The notes under the pieces are model-generated. The model ran no database searches, was not told the DNA's origin, and saw only the letters and a list, made by a program, of their open reading frames with translations. 47,188 nt of DNA from NCBI GenBank assembly GCA_947174235.1, contig CAMWID010000020.1:1-47188 (forward strand), in the 5' to 3' direction. The position numbers and the translations under genes were made by a program. This DNA comes from an uncultured Porphyromonadaceae bacterium (lineage in GTDB: Bacteria > Bacteroidota > Bacteroidia > Bacteroidales > Muribaculaceae). Of this stretch, positions 1-8,988 are shown piece by piece. The stretch's first letter is position 1; each line of letters starts with the position of its first letter.

Positions 1-25
1 AAGTATCTCTTACGAAGAGATACTT
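1..25. repeat. 10-bp inverted repeat at the window edge
   Basis: Positions 1-10 and 16-25 are perfect reverse complements around a 5-nt loop. The right arm runs into the first copy of the 86-bp tandem repeat. It could be a terminator of a gene left of the window or part of the repeat; the truncated edge prevents a decision. Confidence 0.6.
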
Positions 26-210
26 AAGTCAGGCATCAAATATTAGAGCATTTCCATAGGATGCGATCCAATATGCCAAAGGCACGTCCGTACATTTCCG
101 AATAGATACTTAAATCAAGGATTAAATATTGGAGCATTTCCGTAGGATACGATCCAATATGCCAAAGGCATGTCCGTACATTTCCGAAGATATACTTAGT
201 CAAGCATTAG
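19..210. repeat. 86-bp tandem repeat, two full copies plus a partial third
   Basis: Copy 1 is 19-104 and copy 2 is 105-190, with few differences between them. A third copy starts at 191 and decays after about 20 nt. Each unit carries the segment GATCCAATATGCCAAAGGCA. The period is exactly 86 bp. Short reading frames cross the repeat but look non-coding. It fills the region upstream of holA, so it may be an intergenic repeat family or a regulatory array. Its origin is not recognised. Confidence 0.8.
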
Positions 211-282
211 ATTTAACAACGGATAAAGACAATTTCATGTTGAATTTTCGCGCCATGTATGGTAAGATTGGGAAAGTTTTAA

Positions 283-290
283 TATCTTTG
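283..290 (+). promoter_or_regulatory. Candidate -7 element for holA
   Basis: TATCTTTG matches the Bacteroidota -7 consensus TAnnTTTG and would place transcription start near 297, about 53 nt before the chosen holA start. No convincing TTTG-like -33 box is seen 19-21 nt upstream, so this is only a moderate call. Confidence 0.4.
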
Positions 291-349
291 CGTAGTAATC
301 GGACATGCCGGATTTATCAGCGTGTATCTTGATTGCCGAATACTCCGCT

Positions 350-1393
350 ATGGCTAAAAAATCTAACGGCCCCACATTCCGGGAGGTGATGACCTCCGTA
401 AAGAAACATAAGTTCGCCCCTGTCTATATCCTGATGGGTGACGAACCGTATTATCTTGACGAACTTTCGCGCGCTCTGGAGAACAATGTAGTAGACGAGG
501 CTGACCGAGACTTCAATTCAATAGTATATTATGGTGCTGATTCCGATATCGGGAGTGTCATAGCGAGCGCACAGCAGTATCCGGTCATGTCAGACCGTCA
601 GCTTGTCATGCTGAAGGAGGCGCAGTCGATGACGGGAGCCAAGTCACAGCTTGACAAACTCGCATCGTATATCAACCGTCCTAATCCTACAACAGTGTTA
701 GTGGTGGTATACAAAGGGGATTCGTTGCCTGCCACATCCCAGTTGCTGAAAAGCACGAAGGATACGGAATGTGTGGTGTTCCGCAGCGACAGGTTGCGTG
801 ATTACCAGTTGGCGGGACCGATCATGGATTATTGCGCGTCGCGGGGAGTGGGGATCGATGACAAGGCGGTTTCCCTGATGTGCGACTATATCGGGAATCC
901 GCTCAGCAAACTGTTTGGGGAGATCGACAAACTGATACTTGCCGCCGGCAATGATATCAAGCGGATCACTCCTGATCTGATAGAAAAAAATATAGGGATT
1001 TCAAAAGATTTCAATACCTTTGAGCTTGTCAAAGCCCTCGCCCGTAAGGATTATCCGAAATCGATGATGATCGTGGAGTATTTTTCAAAGAATCCGAAAC
1101 AGAATCCGGGGGTGATGATCGTAGCCACTCTGTTCAGTTTCTTCTCCAAACTTTTTGTGGCTACGGTGACTAGAGACAAAAGCGACGCGTCGCTGATGTC
1201 GGAGCTTGAGCTGAAGTCGGCTTACGCGCTCAGGGATTACCGTGACGGACTACAATATTATAACGCGAGGATGGCATTAGGGGCTATCCACGCGTTGCGC
1301 GAATATGATGCCCAAAGCAAAGGGATCGGTTCTACACAGAATGAATATGAACTTCTGAAAGAATTGATCTTCAAAATTTTCACGGCGTCGTGA
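350..1393 (+). CDS. holA: DNA polymerase III, delta subunit
   Basis: This 347-residue protein is the delta subunit of the replicative clamp loader, which opens the beta sliding clamp. The N-terminal segment PVYILMGDEPYYLDE (residues 24-38) is the typical HolA opening, and the length is normal for the family. The frame is open from 305, but the first 15 codons look non-coding. The ATG at 350 gives MAKKSNGPTFREVM, which matches the family start, and lies sensibly downstream of the -7 element at 283-290. The gene is followed 16 nt later by the EFR1-type protein, possibly co-transcribed. Confidence 0.88.
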   Translation: MAKKSNGPTFREVMTSVKKHKFAPVYILMGDEPYYLDELSRALENNVVDEADRDFNSIVYYGADSDIGSVIASAQQYPVMSDRQLVMLKEAQSMTGAKSQLDKLASYINRPNPTTVLVVVYKGDSLPATSQLLKSTKDTECVVFRSDRLRDYQLAGPIMDYCASRGVGIDDKAVSLMCDYIGNPLSKLFGEIDKLILAAGNDIKRITPDLIEKNIGISKDFNTFELVKALARKDYPKSMMIVEYFSKNPKQNPGVMIVATLFSFFSKLFVATVTRDKSDASLMSELELKSAYALRDYRDGLQYYNARMALGAIHALREYDAQSKGIGSTQNEYELLKELIFKIFTAS

Positions 1394-1409
1394 CAATAAG
1401 AGGGGTGAT

Positions 1410-2174
1410 ATGATATACTATTTTTCAGGCACCGGCAACTCCCGGTATGTGGCGCGTGAACTTTCCGGTATGACCGGGGAGGATCTCGGTTTTATTCCTG
1501 ACATCGATGCCGTCGGCGAAACGGCGGAAGGTATGTCTGTAGGCTTTGTTTTTCCTGTCTATTCCTGGGGGGTACCACCGTTGGTTCTGGATTTTATATC
1601 GCGGCTTCCGGATAGTTTCTGGAATGACGTGAGGCGGTTGCAGCTCCCTGTGTGGTGTGTGATGACCTGCGGCGACGAGGTGGCTTTGGCACCGGAGATG
1701 TTTGAGAAATCCGTAAGGGAAAGGGGGGCGGAAGTGGAGTCCGTGTGGAGCGTGATCATGCCCAATGACTATGTGCTTCTCCCCGGATTTGATGTCGATC
1801 CTAAAGATGTGGAGCGTAAGAAGCTCCATGATGCTCCGGCAAGGTTAAGGGAGATAGGTGTGGGGATAGCGCAACACCGCAAGGTGGTGGACGTGGTGAG
1901 GGGAAGTTTCCCCGCGCTCAAGACCCGGATGATTTATCCGCTGTTCAAGAGATGGGGTATATTCCCTGATAAATGGAGGGTCTCGTCGGGATGTGTGGGA
2001 TGCGGCATTTGCGCGAAGAGTTGTCCGCAGAAGAATATAATTATGGACGAGGGGCGCCCGCGCTGGGGGAAGAAATGCTGTTCGTGTCTCGCCTGCTACC
2101 ACAGATGTCCGCGACATTGTGTGGAATACGGAACCAAGACCAAAAGGAAAGGACAGTATTTTTTTTGCAAATGA
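1410..2174 (+). CDS. EFR1-type flavodoxin/4Fe-4S ferredoxin fusion protein
   Basis: The protein has 254 residues. The N-terminus reads MIYYFSGTGNSRYVA, a flavodoxin-like phosphate loop for FMN. The C-terminal third carries two clusters of four cysteines, CVGCGICAKSCP and CCSCLACYHRCP, the classical 2x[4Fe-4S] bacterial ferredoxin arrangement. This fusion defines the EFR1 family of low-potential electron carriers found in anaerobes; the redox partner is unknown. It starts 16 nt after holA and ends just before a 29-bp perfect hairpin shared with the convergent alaS gene. Function beyond electron transfer cannot be read from the sequence. Confidence 0.85.
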   Translation: MIYYFSGTGNSRYVARELSGMTGEDLGFIPDIDAVGETAEGMSVGFVFPVYSWGVPPLVLDFISRLPDSFWNDVRRLQLPVWCVMTCGDEVALAPEMFEKSVRERGAEVESVWSVIMPNDYVLLPGFDVDPKDVERKKLHDAPARLREIGVGIAQHRKVVDVVRGSFPALKTRMIYPLFKRWGIFPDKWRVSSGCVGCGICAKSCPQKNIIMDEGRPRWGKKCCSCLACYHRCPRHCVEYGTKTKRKGQYFFCK

Positions 2175-2179
2175 TGACT

Positions 2180-2246
2180 GATAAATGATAAAGACAGAGC
2201 CGCAGGAACCTATCGGATTCCTGCGGCTCTGTCTTTATCATTTATC
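2180..2246. terminator. Bidirectional terminator, 29-bp perfect stem
   Basis: Positions 2180-2208 pair perfectly with 2218-2246 around a 9-nt loop. The GC-rich core (GCCGCAGG) is flanked by A/T-rich outer stem, so either transcript ends in a hairpin followed by a U-rich tract. It sits between the convergent EFR1-type gene (ends 2174) and alaS (ends 2255). Confidence 0.85.
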
Positions 2247-2254
2247 AATTATCT

Positions 2255-4873
2255 TTAGAGATTTAGAAGCTCGAAGATCTTGTCGGCGGCTGCCGACAGT
2301 CCGTCGGGATCTTTGCCGCCTGCCTGAGCGAAGAAGGGTTGACCGCCGCCGCCCCCCTTGATGAGCTTCGCCGCCTCACGTACGATGACGGACGCGTTGA
2401 ATCCCTCTTTCACGATGTCGTCGGAGATCATGAGTGTCAGCATCGGTTTGCCCGCGTTAGTGGTCGAACCGATGAAAACGGTATGTTCCGGAGAATCCTT
2501 GCGGATGGTGAATGCCACATTTTTCACGACTTCGGGCAGTTTGGGACCTTTCAGCACACATACCTTGATACCGTTTCTGACAGCGGCACGGGATACAAGC
2601 TCATTGGCGAGGTTGCGGGTGCGCTCCTCCATATAGTCTTCCACCTGTTTGCGCAGTTCGGCGTTTTCCTTGATCGCCTTTTCCACAGCGGCTTTCACGT
2701 TTGACGCGTTACCGAGGAATGAAGCCATGTCGTTCATTGTGTCCTGGAGGTTGTCGAGCACATCCTCCACGCCGTTTGCCGACACAGCCTCTATTCGCCT
2801 GATGCCTGCAGCGATCGAGCTTTCGGAAAGGATTCGTACCATGCCGATGTTGCCGGTGTTGGCAACGTGTGTGCCGCCGCAAAGCTCTACGGAAGAACCG
2901 TACTTGACCACGCGCACCTTGTCGCCGTATTTCTCGCCGAAGAGAGCCATCGCCCCGAGTTTGCGCGCCTCTTCAATAGGCATCTCACGCGCTTCCTCAA
3001 GAGGCATAGCCTTGCGGATACGGCTGTTGACGATATGTTCCACCTTGCGCAACTCTTCCGGGGTCACCTTCTGGAAGTGGGAGAAGTCGAAACGCAAAGA
3101 CTCCGGCGAAACGTATGAACCTTTCTGCTCCACATGATTGCCGAGAACTTCCCTCAGCGCCTCGTGGATCAGGTGGGTGGCGGAGTGATTGGCGGAAATC
3201 GCGGCACGTGCCTCCTCGTCGATGTGGGCTACAAATTCAGCCGCAGGGTCGGAGGGTAGTTTGTGCGCGAGATGCACGCCGATATTGTTCTCTTTCTTTG
3301 TATCGAAGATCTCTGTCACCTCGCCGTCGGCAGAAACGAGGGTGCCGCGGTCACCGACCTGACCACCCATTTCAGCATAGAACGGGGTTTTTGAAAGGAT
3401 TATCTGATAAAATTCCTTCCCTTTCTGTTTCACCTTTCTGTAGCGCAGGATAGATGTGGGGGCGGAAACCTCGTCATAACCCACAAACTCCTGTTCGCCG
3501 TTGTTTACGACAGTCCAGTCTCCGGTCTCCACGGCAGCGGCGTTGCGGGCGCGGGTTTTCTGTTTAAGCATCTCCTCGTCGAATTCCTTCTGGTCGAGAG
3601 TCATGCCGTTCTCGCGAAGTATGAGTTCGGTGAGGTCGAGAGGGAATCCGTAAGTGTCGTAAAGCACGAACGCGTCTTTACCGGAGATGACGGTTTTCCC
3701 TTCGGCTTTAGCTTTTTCGATAAGAGAGTCAAGAAGTTTGATACCGTTGTCGAGAGTGCGTAGGAAAGATTCCTCTTCCTCTTTGATGACCTTTTTGATA
3801 AGTTCCTGCTGCGCTTTGATTTCCGGGTAAGACTCACCCATCTGTTCCACGAGCCGGTCCACGAGCTGATACATGAACGCTTCCTTGCGGTTGAGGAAAG
3901 TATATGCATAGCGCACGGCACGGCGGAGTATTCTGCGGATCACGTATCCTGCTTTCGCGTTGGAGGGGAGCTGGGAATCGGCGATAGAGAAGGCGATGGT
4001 GCGGAGATGGTCGGCTACAACCCGCATCGCGACGTCAACTTTGGCGTCGGCTCCATACTTCAGACCGGTGAGGGTTGAGATCACATCTATGATGGGGGTG
4101 AAGACGTCAGTGTCGTAGTTTGATTTCTTTCCCTGGAGCGCCATGCAGAGGCGTTCGAATCCCATACCGGTGTCGATTACTTTCGCGGGGAGCGGTTCGA
4201 GAGATCCGTCAGCCTTGCGGTTGTATTGCATGAATACAAGGTTCCAGATCTCGATTACCTGAGGGTTGTCTTTGTTGACGAGCGACGCGCCGTCGACTGC
4301 GGCACGCTCCTCATCTGAGCGGAGATCGATGTGGATCTCGCTGCACGGTCCGCAAGGTCCCGTGTCGCCCATTTCCCAGAAATTGTCATGACGGTTGCCG
4401 TTGATGATATGAGACGCGGGGAGATGTTTTTCCCAATATCCGGCAGCCTCGTTGTCGCGTTCGAGCCCTTCCGGGGCATACCCCTCGAAGACAGTGGCGT
4501 ATAGTCTGTCTTTATCGAGCTTCAATACATCCACAAGATATTCCCAAGCCCAGTCGATAGCCTCTTTCTTGAAATAATCGCCAAACGACCAGTTGCCGAG
4601 CATCTCAAACATGGTGTGGTGGTAAGTGTCGTGTCCCACCTCTTCGAGGTCGTTGTGCTTTCCGGAGACGCGCAGACATTTCTGGCTGTCTGCCACTCTC
4701 TTGTTGACTGCGGGACGGTTGCCGAGGATAATGTCCTTGAACTGGTTCATGCCGGCGTTCGTAAACATTAGCGTCGGGTCATCCTTTATTACCATAGGTG
4801 CCGAAGGCACGATCTGGTGTCCTCTTTCACGAAAAAAAGACTTGAACGATTCTCTGATTTCGTTAGATGTCAT
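2255..4873 (-). CDS. alaS: Alanyl-tRNA synthetase
   Basis: This class II synthetase charges tRNA-Ala and edits mischarged Ser/Gly. From the ATG at 4873 the protein is 872 residues, as I recall the normal length in Bacteroides; the frame runs open to 4942 but the 23 extra codons do not resemble the family. The catalytic region contains [17 protein letters not shown] (about 85-101). The editing domain has HSATH and CGGTH zinc-site residues. The C-terminal DHHA1 region ends with a glycine-rich [15 protein letters not shown] consensus promoter at 5045-5015 predicts a leader of about 135 nt, within which no alanine-specific element was recognised. Confidence 0.97.
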   Translation of the reverse strand: MTSNEIRESFKSFFRERGHQIVPSAPMVIKDDPTLMFTNAGMNQFKDIILGNRPAVNKRVADSQKCLRVSGKHNDLEEVGHDTYHHTMFEMLGNWSFGDYFKKEAIDWAWEYLVDVLKLDKDRLYATVFEGYAPEGLERDNEAAGYWEKHLPASHIINGNRHDNFWEMGDTGPCGPCSEIHIDLRSDEERAAVDGASLVNKDNPQVIEIWNLVFMQYNRKADGSLEPLPAKVIDTGMGFERLCMALQGKKSNYDTDVFTPIIDVISTLTGLKYGADAKVDVAMRVVADHLRTIAFSIADSQLPSNAKAGYVIRRILRRAVRYAYTFLNRKEAFMYQLVDRLVEQMGESYPEIKAQQELIKKVIKEEEESFLRTLDNGIKLLDSLIEKAKAEGKTVISGKDAFVLYDTYGFPLDLTELILRENGMTLDQKEFDEEMLKQKTRARNAAAVETGDWTVVNNGEQEFVGYDEVSAPTSILRYRKVKQKGKEFYQIILSKTPFYAEMGGQVGDRGTLVSADGEVTEIFDTKKENNIGVHLAHKLPSDPAAEFVAHIDEEARAAISANHSATHLIHEALREVLGNHVEQKGSYVSPESLRFDFSHFQKVTPEELRKVEHIVNSRIRKAMPLEEAREMPIEEARKLGAMALFGEKYGDKVRVVKYGSSVELCGGTHVANTGNIGMVRILSESSIAAGIRRIEAVSANGVEDVLDNLQDTMNDMASFLGNASNVKAAVEKAIKENAELRKQVEDYMEERTRNLANELVSRAAVRNGIKVCVLKGPKLPEVVKNVAFTIRKDSPEHTVFIGSTTNAGKPMLTLMISDDIVKEGFNASVIVREAAKLIKGGGGGQPFFAQAGGKDPDGLSAAADKIFELLNL

Positions 4874-5011
4874 CATATATGTATAGAAGTTGTTTACACT
4901 TTCTCGCGCAGACTGAAGTGATTGAAGCTTTATTGCTGTCAACTCACCTTAGTCTCCGCCCCTAAAATCGGGAATAATATTCATAATCAGCAGGACGTAG
5001 TCCTGTTCAGG

Positions 5012-5042
5012 TTGCAAAATTATTTAAAAATCATTAATTTTG
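5012..5042 (+). promoter_or_regulatory. Promoter for the M23 peptidase gene
   Basis: TTGC (5012-5015), a 19-nt spacer and TAATTTTG (5035-5042) fit the Bacteroidota primary sigma consensus. Transcription would start near 5049, which rules out the upstream part of the open frame and supports the GTG start at 5075. It overlaps the opposite-strand alaS promoter almost completely. Confidence 0.75.
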
Positions 5043-5045
5043 CAA
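5015..5045 (-). promoter_or_regulatory. Promoter for alaS, symmetric with the plus-strand promoter
   Basis: On the minus strand, TTGC (5045-5042), a 19-nt spacer and TAATTTTG (5022-5015) form a second consensus promoter. The two promoters form an 11-bp perfect inverted repeat (5012-5022 / 5035-5045), so each -7 box abuts the other promoter's -33 box and the two RNA polymerases cannot bind at the same time. Confidence 0.7.
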
Positions 5046-5074
5046 CTACAACCGAGATAATCAATATTAATAAG

Positions 5075-6043
5075 GTGTCAAAAAACATATATTACAGGTA
5101 TAATCCGGATACAGACAACTTCGAGAGGATCTATCCGTCGATGAAAATGCGTCTCGCCGCCTGGGGGAAAACCTGGGCGCTTGCCGCCGCGCTCGCCGTG
5201 GTTATGTTTTTTGTCGTGTTCTATTGTTTTGACTCGCCGACAGAGGAGAACCTGAAGGCGGAAAACTCCCAGCTGCGGACGCAATACGGAGTGTTGAACC
5301 GACGTCTTGACAATTCACTGAAGGTGATGGAGCGTATAAGGGAGCGGGATGATAATTTCTATCGCGTGATGATGCAGATGGATCCTATGAGCGAGACCCA
5401 GCGTCATGCCGGTCTTGACAACGAGGGGCGCTACCGTGAGCTTCAGAATATGTCGGACGCCGGTCTGGTGACAGAGCTTACCCGACGGATGGACCTGCTT
5501 GAACGCCAGATTTTCGCCCAGGTGCAGAGTTTCGATCAGCTGAGGGAGTCGGTTGGACAACAGCAGGATAAGCTGGCTCACATACCGTCAGTGCTTCCTA
5601 TAAACATAAAGGACTACACGATGTCTTCAGGTTACGGCTACCGCAGGGATCCGATCTATGGATCGTCGAAATTTCATGAGGGTCTTGATTTCGCGGCAGC
5701 CACCGGCACGCCGGTGTTCGCCACGGGCGACGGGGAGATACAGCTTGCCCGCCGAGAGGTGGGTTACGGCAACTGTATAGATATCAATCACGGTTACAAT
5801 TATCTCAGCCGTTATGCCCATCTGAGCGAGATTCTCGTGAAGGAGGGGGAGAAGGTGAAGCGCGGTCAGCTTATCGGGAGGGTGGGATCCACAGGAAAAT
5901 CAACCGGACCCCATCTGCATTATGAGGTGCGTTTCAAGGGGGAGGCGCAGAATCCGGTCAATTATTATTTCATGGATCTCACGCCGCAGGAATATGCCGA
6001 CATGATCCAGCTTGCCGACAACGCGGGGCATGTGATGGATTGA
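5075..6043 (+). CDS. M23 family (LytM-type) metallopeptidase, membrane-anchored
   Basis: A predicted zinc endopeptidase acting on peptidoglycan cross-bridges in the periplasm. I place the start at a GTG (5075), because transcription should begin near 5049 and the protein then opens with SKNIYYRYNPDTDNFERIYP, the usual start of this Bacteroidota family. That gives 322 residues. A single membrane helix lies at about 30-52, followed by a coiled-coil stretch (about 55-165). The catalytic domain has HEGLD (H201, D205) and HLH (H280, H282), so all metal ligands are present. merR follows 34 nt later. Confidence 0.88.
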   Translation: MSKNIYYRYNPDTDNFERIYPSMKMRLAAWGKTWALAAALAVVMFFVVFYCFDSPTEENLKAENSQLRTQYGVLNRRLDNSLKVMERIRERDDNFYRVMMQMDPMSETQRHAGLDNEGRYRELQNMSDAGLVTELTRRMDLLERQIFAQVQSFDQLRESVGQQQDKLAHIPSVLPINIKDYTMSSGYGYRRDPIYGSSKFHEGLDFAAATGTPVFATGDGEIQLARREVGYGNCIDINHGYNYLSRYAHLSEILVKEGEKVKRGQLIGRVGSTGKSTGPHLHYEVRFKGEAQNPVNYYFMDLTPQEYADMIQLADNAGHVMD

Positions 6044-6077
6044 CCGGGGTACACGCGGATTAAATATCTATTGTATT

Positions 6078-6419
6078 ATGGCAGCATCAGATCTTACCAA
6101 GAAATATTATAAAATCAAGGACGCCGCCGAGCTTGTCGGTGTCTCGCAGACAACGCTACGCTTCTGGGAGAGTGAATTTCCGGAGGTTGACCCTTACCGC
6201 AGTCCGAAGAACCAGAGGTATTATACTCCTGACGACATAGAGACGCTGCGTCTGATATATTATCTCGTAAAAATACGTGGACTTAAGATAGAGGCGGCGA
6301 AGGAGCAGCTGCGTCTCAACAGGAGCAACATCTCACGGCGCATGGAGATAATAGAGAAGCTCCAGGACGTCAGGGACGAACTGGAGCTTATGCTTAAGGC
6401 GCTTGAGAAGCGGAGGTAG
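6078..6419 (+). CDS. MerR-family transcriptional regulator
   Basis: This 113-residue protein is a minimal MerR-type regulator: a winged helix-turn-helix beginning YYKIKDAAELVGVSQTTLRF, the characteristic RYYTPDDIETLRLIYYL segment, then a C-terminal helix that would form the dimer coiled coil. There is no cysteine-rich or larger ligand-binding domain, so a metal-sensing role is not supported. It lies 34 nt after the M23 peptidase gene and is probably co-transcribed with it, an arrangement I recall as common next to alaS in Bacteroidales. The target is unknown. Confidence 0.88.
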   Translation: MAASDLTKKYYKIKDAAELVGVSQTTLRFWESEFPEVDPYRSPKNQRYYTPDDIETLRLIYYLVKIRGLKIEAAKEQLRLNRSNISRRMEIIEKLQDVRDELELMLKALEKRR

Positions 6420-6446
6420 TCGTTGGAGTTTGTTAGAGTTTGACCG

Positions 6447-8261
6447 TTATTTTATTGCTATTTTTTTGGAGCGCCTTTCGTTGGGGGCGGAGGCTGTGAC
6501 GATATATATCCCTTTGTCAAGGTCCGGCAGAGTGTAGGTGTTGTCTGCCGGAGATGTGGTTCCCGTGCAGACTGTTTTCCCGGAGATGTCGAAGACTTGT
6601 ATGTCGGTCACTCCGGAAAATGTACCGCTGTGGATGCTTATTTTTCCGTTGTCGTATATAAGCCAGTTTTGCTCAGTATCAGTTACTGTCTCGACTCTGG
6701 AGGAGCCTCCATTGCTCTTTTTTTGAAAGAAGCGTACGTAATCCACATAATAGGAAATAGGGAAGCAGGATTCGTCAATACCGTCTGATGAGTTGAGCGC
6801 AAGGTTAAGGAGAATGAACATGGGGGTACGGAAAGGGTAATCTGTCTTGCAGTAATCTCCCACCGGCTGAACCGTACGCGACTGTGCGGTGGTGTTCAAC
6901 AGTTCGTCATCAAGATATAGTCTGATCGACTCCTCATCCCATTCCAAAGCCCATACATGATATTTGTCTGCCCATTCACTGTCGCGGTCGGTGAAATGAG
7001 TGAACGGAGTCTGCACGGTGCGCCATTGTGCTGTGCCGGAGGCGTTGGACCATGCCACGTTTGCGAAAATGCTCTTCTTGTAATATTCAAGTATATCGAT
7101 CTCCCCGCACGCCGGCCATGAGCCGTTGGTCTGGGGATATCCCTTTGCCCATATCGCAGGCCACGCTCCGCTGCTGACAGGTATTTTGGCACGTATTTCC
7201 ATACGGCCGTAGAGAAGGTCTACCTTACGCTCCGATATGATCGAACTTGATGTGTATTCGGCATATTCCCGGTTCAGCATCCAGTTGGATGATTCCGGGT
7301 CATATTTGGGATTTGCCACCCGTTCTTTTCTGGCTGTTATGACAAGATTTCCGTCCTTACAGATGGCGTTGTCTTCCTGATACCACTGAGGTTCCGAATT
7401 CCGTACAAAACCTTTTTCAAAAGTCCAGCATTCAGGGTCTACAGGTCCGTCCACGTTGAATTCGTCCGCCCATACGAGTTCCCAGTTTTCGTTGCCCATG
7501 TCTATTTCTTCCACTACAGCTTGAGGGACAGGATCGAAAATCCATGCCCCGTTGTTTCCGAGGGATGCGCTTTTCGCAGAGACGGCTGTTCCGTCGCGGT
7601 ATGCGTATATCACATTTCCTACGGTATTTTCTTTTAAAGCGAAAGCCCGCTGTTCACCTAAAGATTCAATTGATAATGGAGTGGCATTTTCCGGTTCATC
7701 TTCAGAAGTGGTCTTTCCCGCCACAACTCCGGGATTGTAGATTGCCCTGTGGGAAAATTTATTGACTGCCAATACTCTGCCGTCTCCGGCATCCACAAAT
7801 TTCCACATGAACCGTGGATCGGGGGCTGTGTCATTCCATTTCAGGTTTTCTCCGCTTGCGAGGGATGTGTCGTAAAGTCCTGTGCCTTTATAACCGGATG
7901 AAGATGATCCCGAGGAGATGTAATACCAGTATTCATTATTATCATCGCTGACCGATACGGTTATAACGGAGTCGATATATGTCTGTATGGCATCTGCGAT
8001 CTCTTCGGCGGAGACTGCTTTCTCAATAGCGTTTTTGAATGTCTCGCGGTCGGAGGTGGAATAGCATCCGGGCGTCTCCCCTTCGAGGGTGCGGTTTTCA
8101 AGAAGATCAAGCGCGTTTTTTTTGAGAGTGGCGATATCCGCGGAGTCATACTTCTGTATGGAAGAGGGTAGTTGTATACTGTTGTCGGCATATATGAAGG
8201 ATGCCGCTGTTCCCGAAAGGAGCAGAATGCCGACAAATAGCCCTGTTTTAGAAAGATTCAT
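6447..8261 (-). CDS. Secreted GH16 beta-glucanase-like hydrolase with T9SS sorting domain
   Basis: The protein has 604 residues and a signal peptide (about 1-25). Residues 40-100 are helical and FIVAR-like, and 105-250 look like a beta-rich, possibly trefoil, carbohydrate-binding region. The GH16 catalytic domain (about 257-510) contains GEIDILEYY with E387, D389 and E392, matching the ExDxxE active site for beta-1,3/1,4-glucans or related glycans. The last 70 residues end with DLDKGIYIVTAS and KKIAIK, a type A C-terminal signal for type IX secretion. Exact substrate is not determinable. No SusC/SusD neighbours are present. Palindromes lie in the upstream region at 8312-8350. Confidence 0.88.
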   Translation of the reverse strand: MNLSKTGLFVGILLLSGTAASFIYADNSIQLPSSIQKYDSADIATLKKNALDLLENRTLEGETPGCYSTSDRETFKNAIEKAVSAEEIADAIQTYIDSVITVSVSDDNNEYWYYISSGSSSSGYKGTGLYDTSLASGENLKWNDTAPDPRFMWKFVDAGDGRVLAVNKFSHRAIYNPGVVAGKTTSEDEPENATPLSIESLGEQRAFALKENTVGNVIYAYRDGTAVSAKSASLGNNGAWIFDPVPQAVVEEIDMGNENWELVWADEFNVDGPVDPECWTFEKGFVRNSEPQWYQEDNAICKDGNLVITARKERVANPKYDPESSNWMLNREYAEYTSSSIISERKVDLLYGRMEIRAKIPVSSGAWPAIWAKGYPQTNGSWPACGEIDILEYYKKSIFANVAWSNASGTAQWRTVQTPFTHFTDRDSEWADKYHVWALEWDEESIRLYLDDELLNTTAQSRTVQPVGDYCKTDYPFRTPMFILLNLALNSSDGIDESCFPISYYVDYVRFFQKKSNGGSSRVETVTDTEQNWLIYDNGKISIHSGTFSGVTDIQVFDISGKTVCTGTTSPADNTYTLPDLDKGIYIVTASAPNERRSKKIAIK

Positions 8262-8311
8262 GATGGAATTAGATTAATAAAAGATTTATGATGATTGGAT
8301 GAACAATGGCA

Positions 8312-8350
8312 TGCAGCTGCAAAAAATAAATATTTCAGGCAGCTGCCTGA
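8312..8350. promoter_or_regulatory. Palindrome pair upstream of the GH16 gene
   Basis: A 10-bp palindrome TGCAGCTGCA (8312-8321) and a 16-bp palindrome TCAGGCAGCTGCCTGA (8335-8350) share the core GCAGCTGC, centred 26 bp apart. They lie 50-90 bp upstream of the GH16 start. Spacing of about two and a half helical turns would suit a dimeric regulator, but the 16-bp site could also be the CYTH terminator stem. Both readings are inference. Confidence 0.35.
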
Positions 8351-8449
8351 CAAACGCATATCTCCGGAAAAGACAAAAGAATGCCTGACATCATTTCAAG
8401 AGATCAGCAGTTGTGCGAAATTACAAATTAATTCTGAATAAAGCAAAAC

Positions 8450-8893
8450 TCAGCCGAGGTTGGAGTTGTAGTATGCGGGATCGCCGGTCACTTCCTTGCC
8501 GATAAACGGAGGTAAGTTGAACGGTTGGTCTTCCGCCTGTAGCTCTACCTCAGCGACGATCAGCCCTTCCTTTGCTCCATGAAACTCATCCACCTCCCAG
8601 GTGAGACCGTCATACTCCACAAGATAGCGCGATTTCTCAATAATGGGAGGCTCGCACATGCGCAGCATCTCCAAGGCATCCTCAACAGGAACCTGATACT
8701 CGAACTCGTAGCGCACCGCCCCGGTGTTTTTGCTTTTTACAGTGATGAATCCTTTGTCGTCGAGACGTCTGACGCGCACGGTGCGTTCAGGCACCCGGCT
8801 CAGATAGCCCTGGCATATATCAACGCGGTGGGATGCCATATCTTTGAATCCGCTGTCTTTGACCAAAAATTTTCGTTCTATTTCAAGTGGCAT
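8450..8893 (-). CDS. CYTH domain protein (inorganic triphosphatase-like)
   Basis: This 147-residue protein opens with PLEIERKFLV, the ExExK signature (E4, E6, K8) of the CYTH/triphosphate tunnel metalloenzymes. Further basic and acidic tunnel residues alternate through TVRVRRLDDKGFITVKS and WEVDEFHG. Bacterial relatives hydrolyse inorganic tripolyphosphate, though the cellular role is uncertain. The length is that of a single-domain member without a CHAD domain. It is divergent from the DUF5686 gene, with 95 nt between the starts and no clear consensus promoter. Confidence 0.87.
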   Translation of the reverse strand: MPLEIERKFLVKDSGFKDMASHRVDICQGYLSRVPERTVRVRRLDDKGFITVKSKNTGAVRYEFEYQVPVEDALEMLRMCEPPIIEKSRYLVEYDGLTWEVDEFHGAKEGLIVAEVELQAEDQPFNLPPFIGKEVTGDPAYYNSNLG

Positions 8894-8988
8894 ACAAAAT
8901 TGAAATTATGAAGTTGTTTACGATTTCATGAATGTTTCCCAAAAGTTCTAAAAATTCATCAAAAGTGAATATCCTATACCATTTTTGA

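Noticed and set aside
19-210. CRISPR array
   Set aside because: Units are 86 bp without repeat/spacer structure, and no cas genes are seen.
129-332. 67-codon open frame over the tandem repeat
   Set aside because: It is largely the 86-bp repeat translated, overlaps the holA promoter element and resembles no protein.
2339-3453. Plus-strand frames opposite alaS
   Set aside because: They are antisense shadows of a highly conserved coding sequence.
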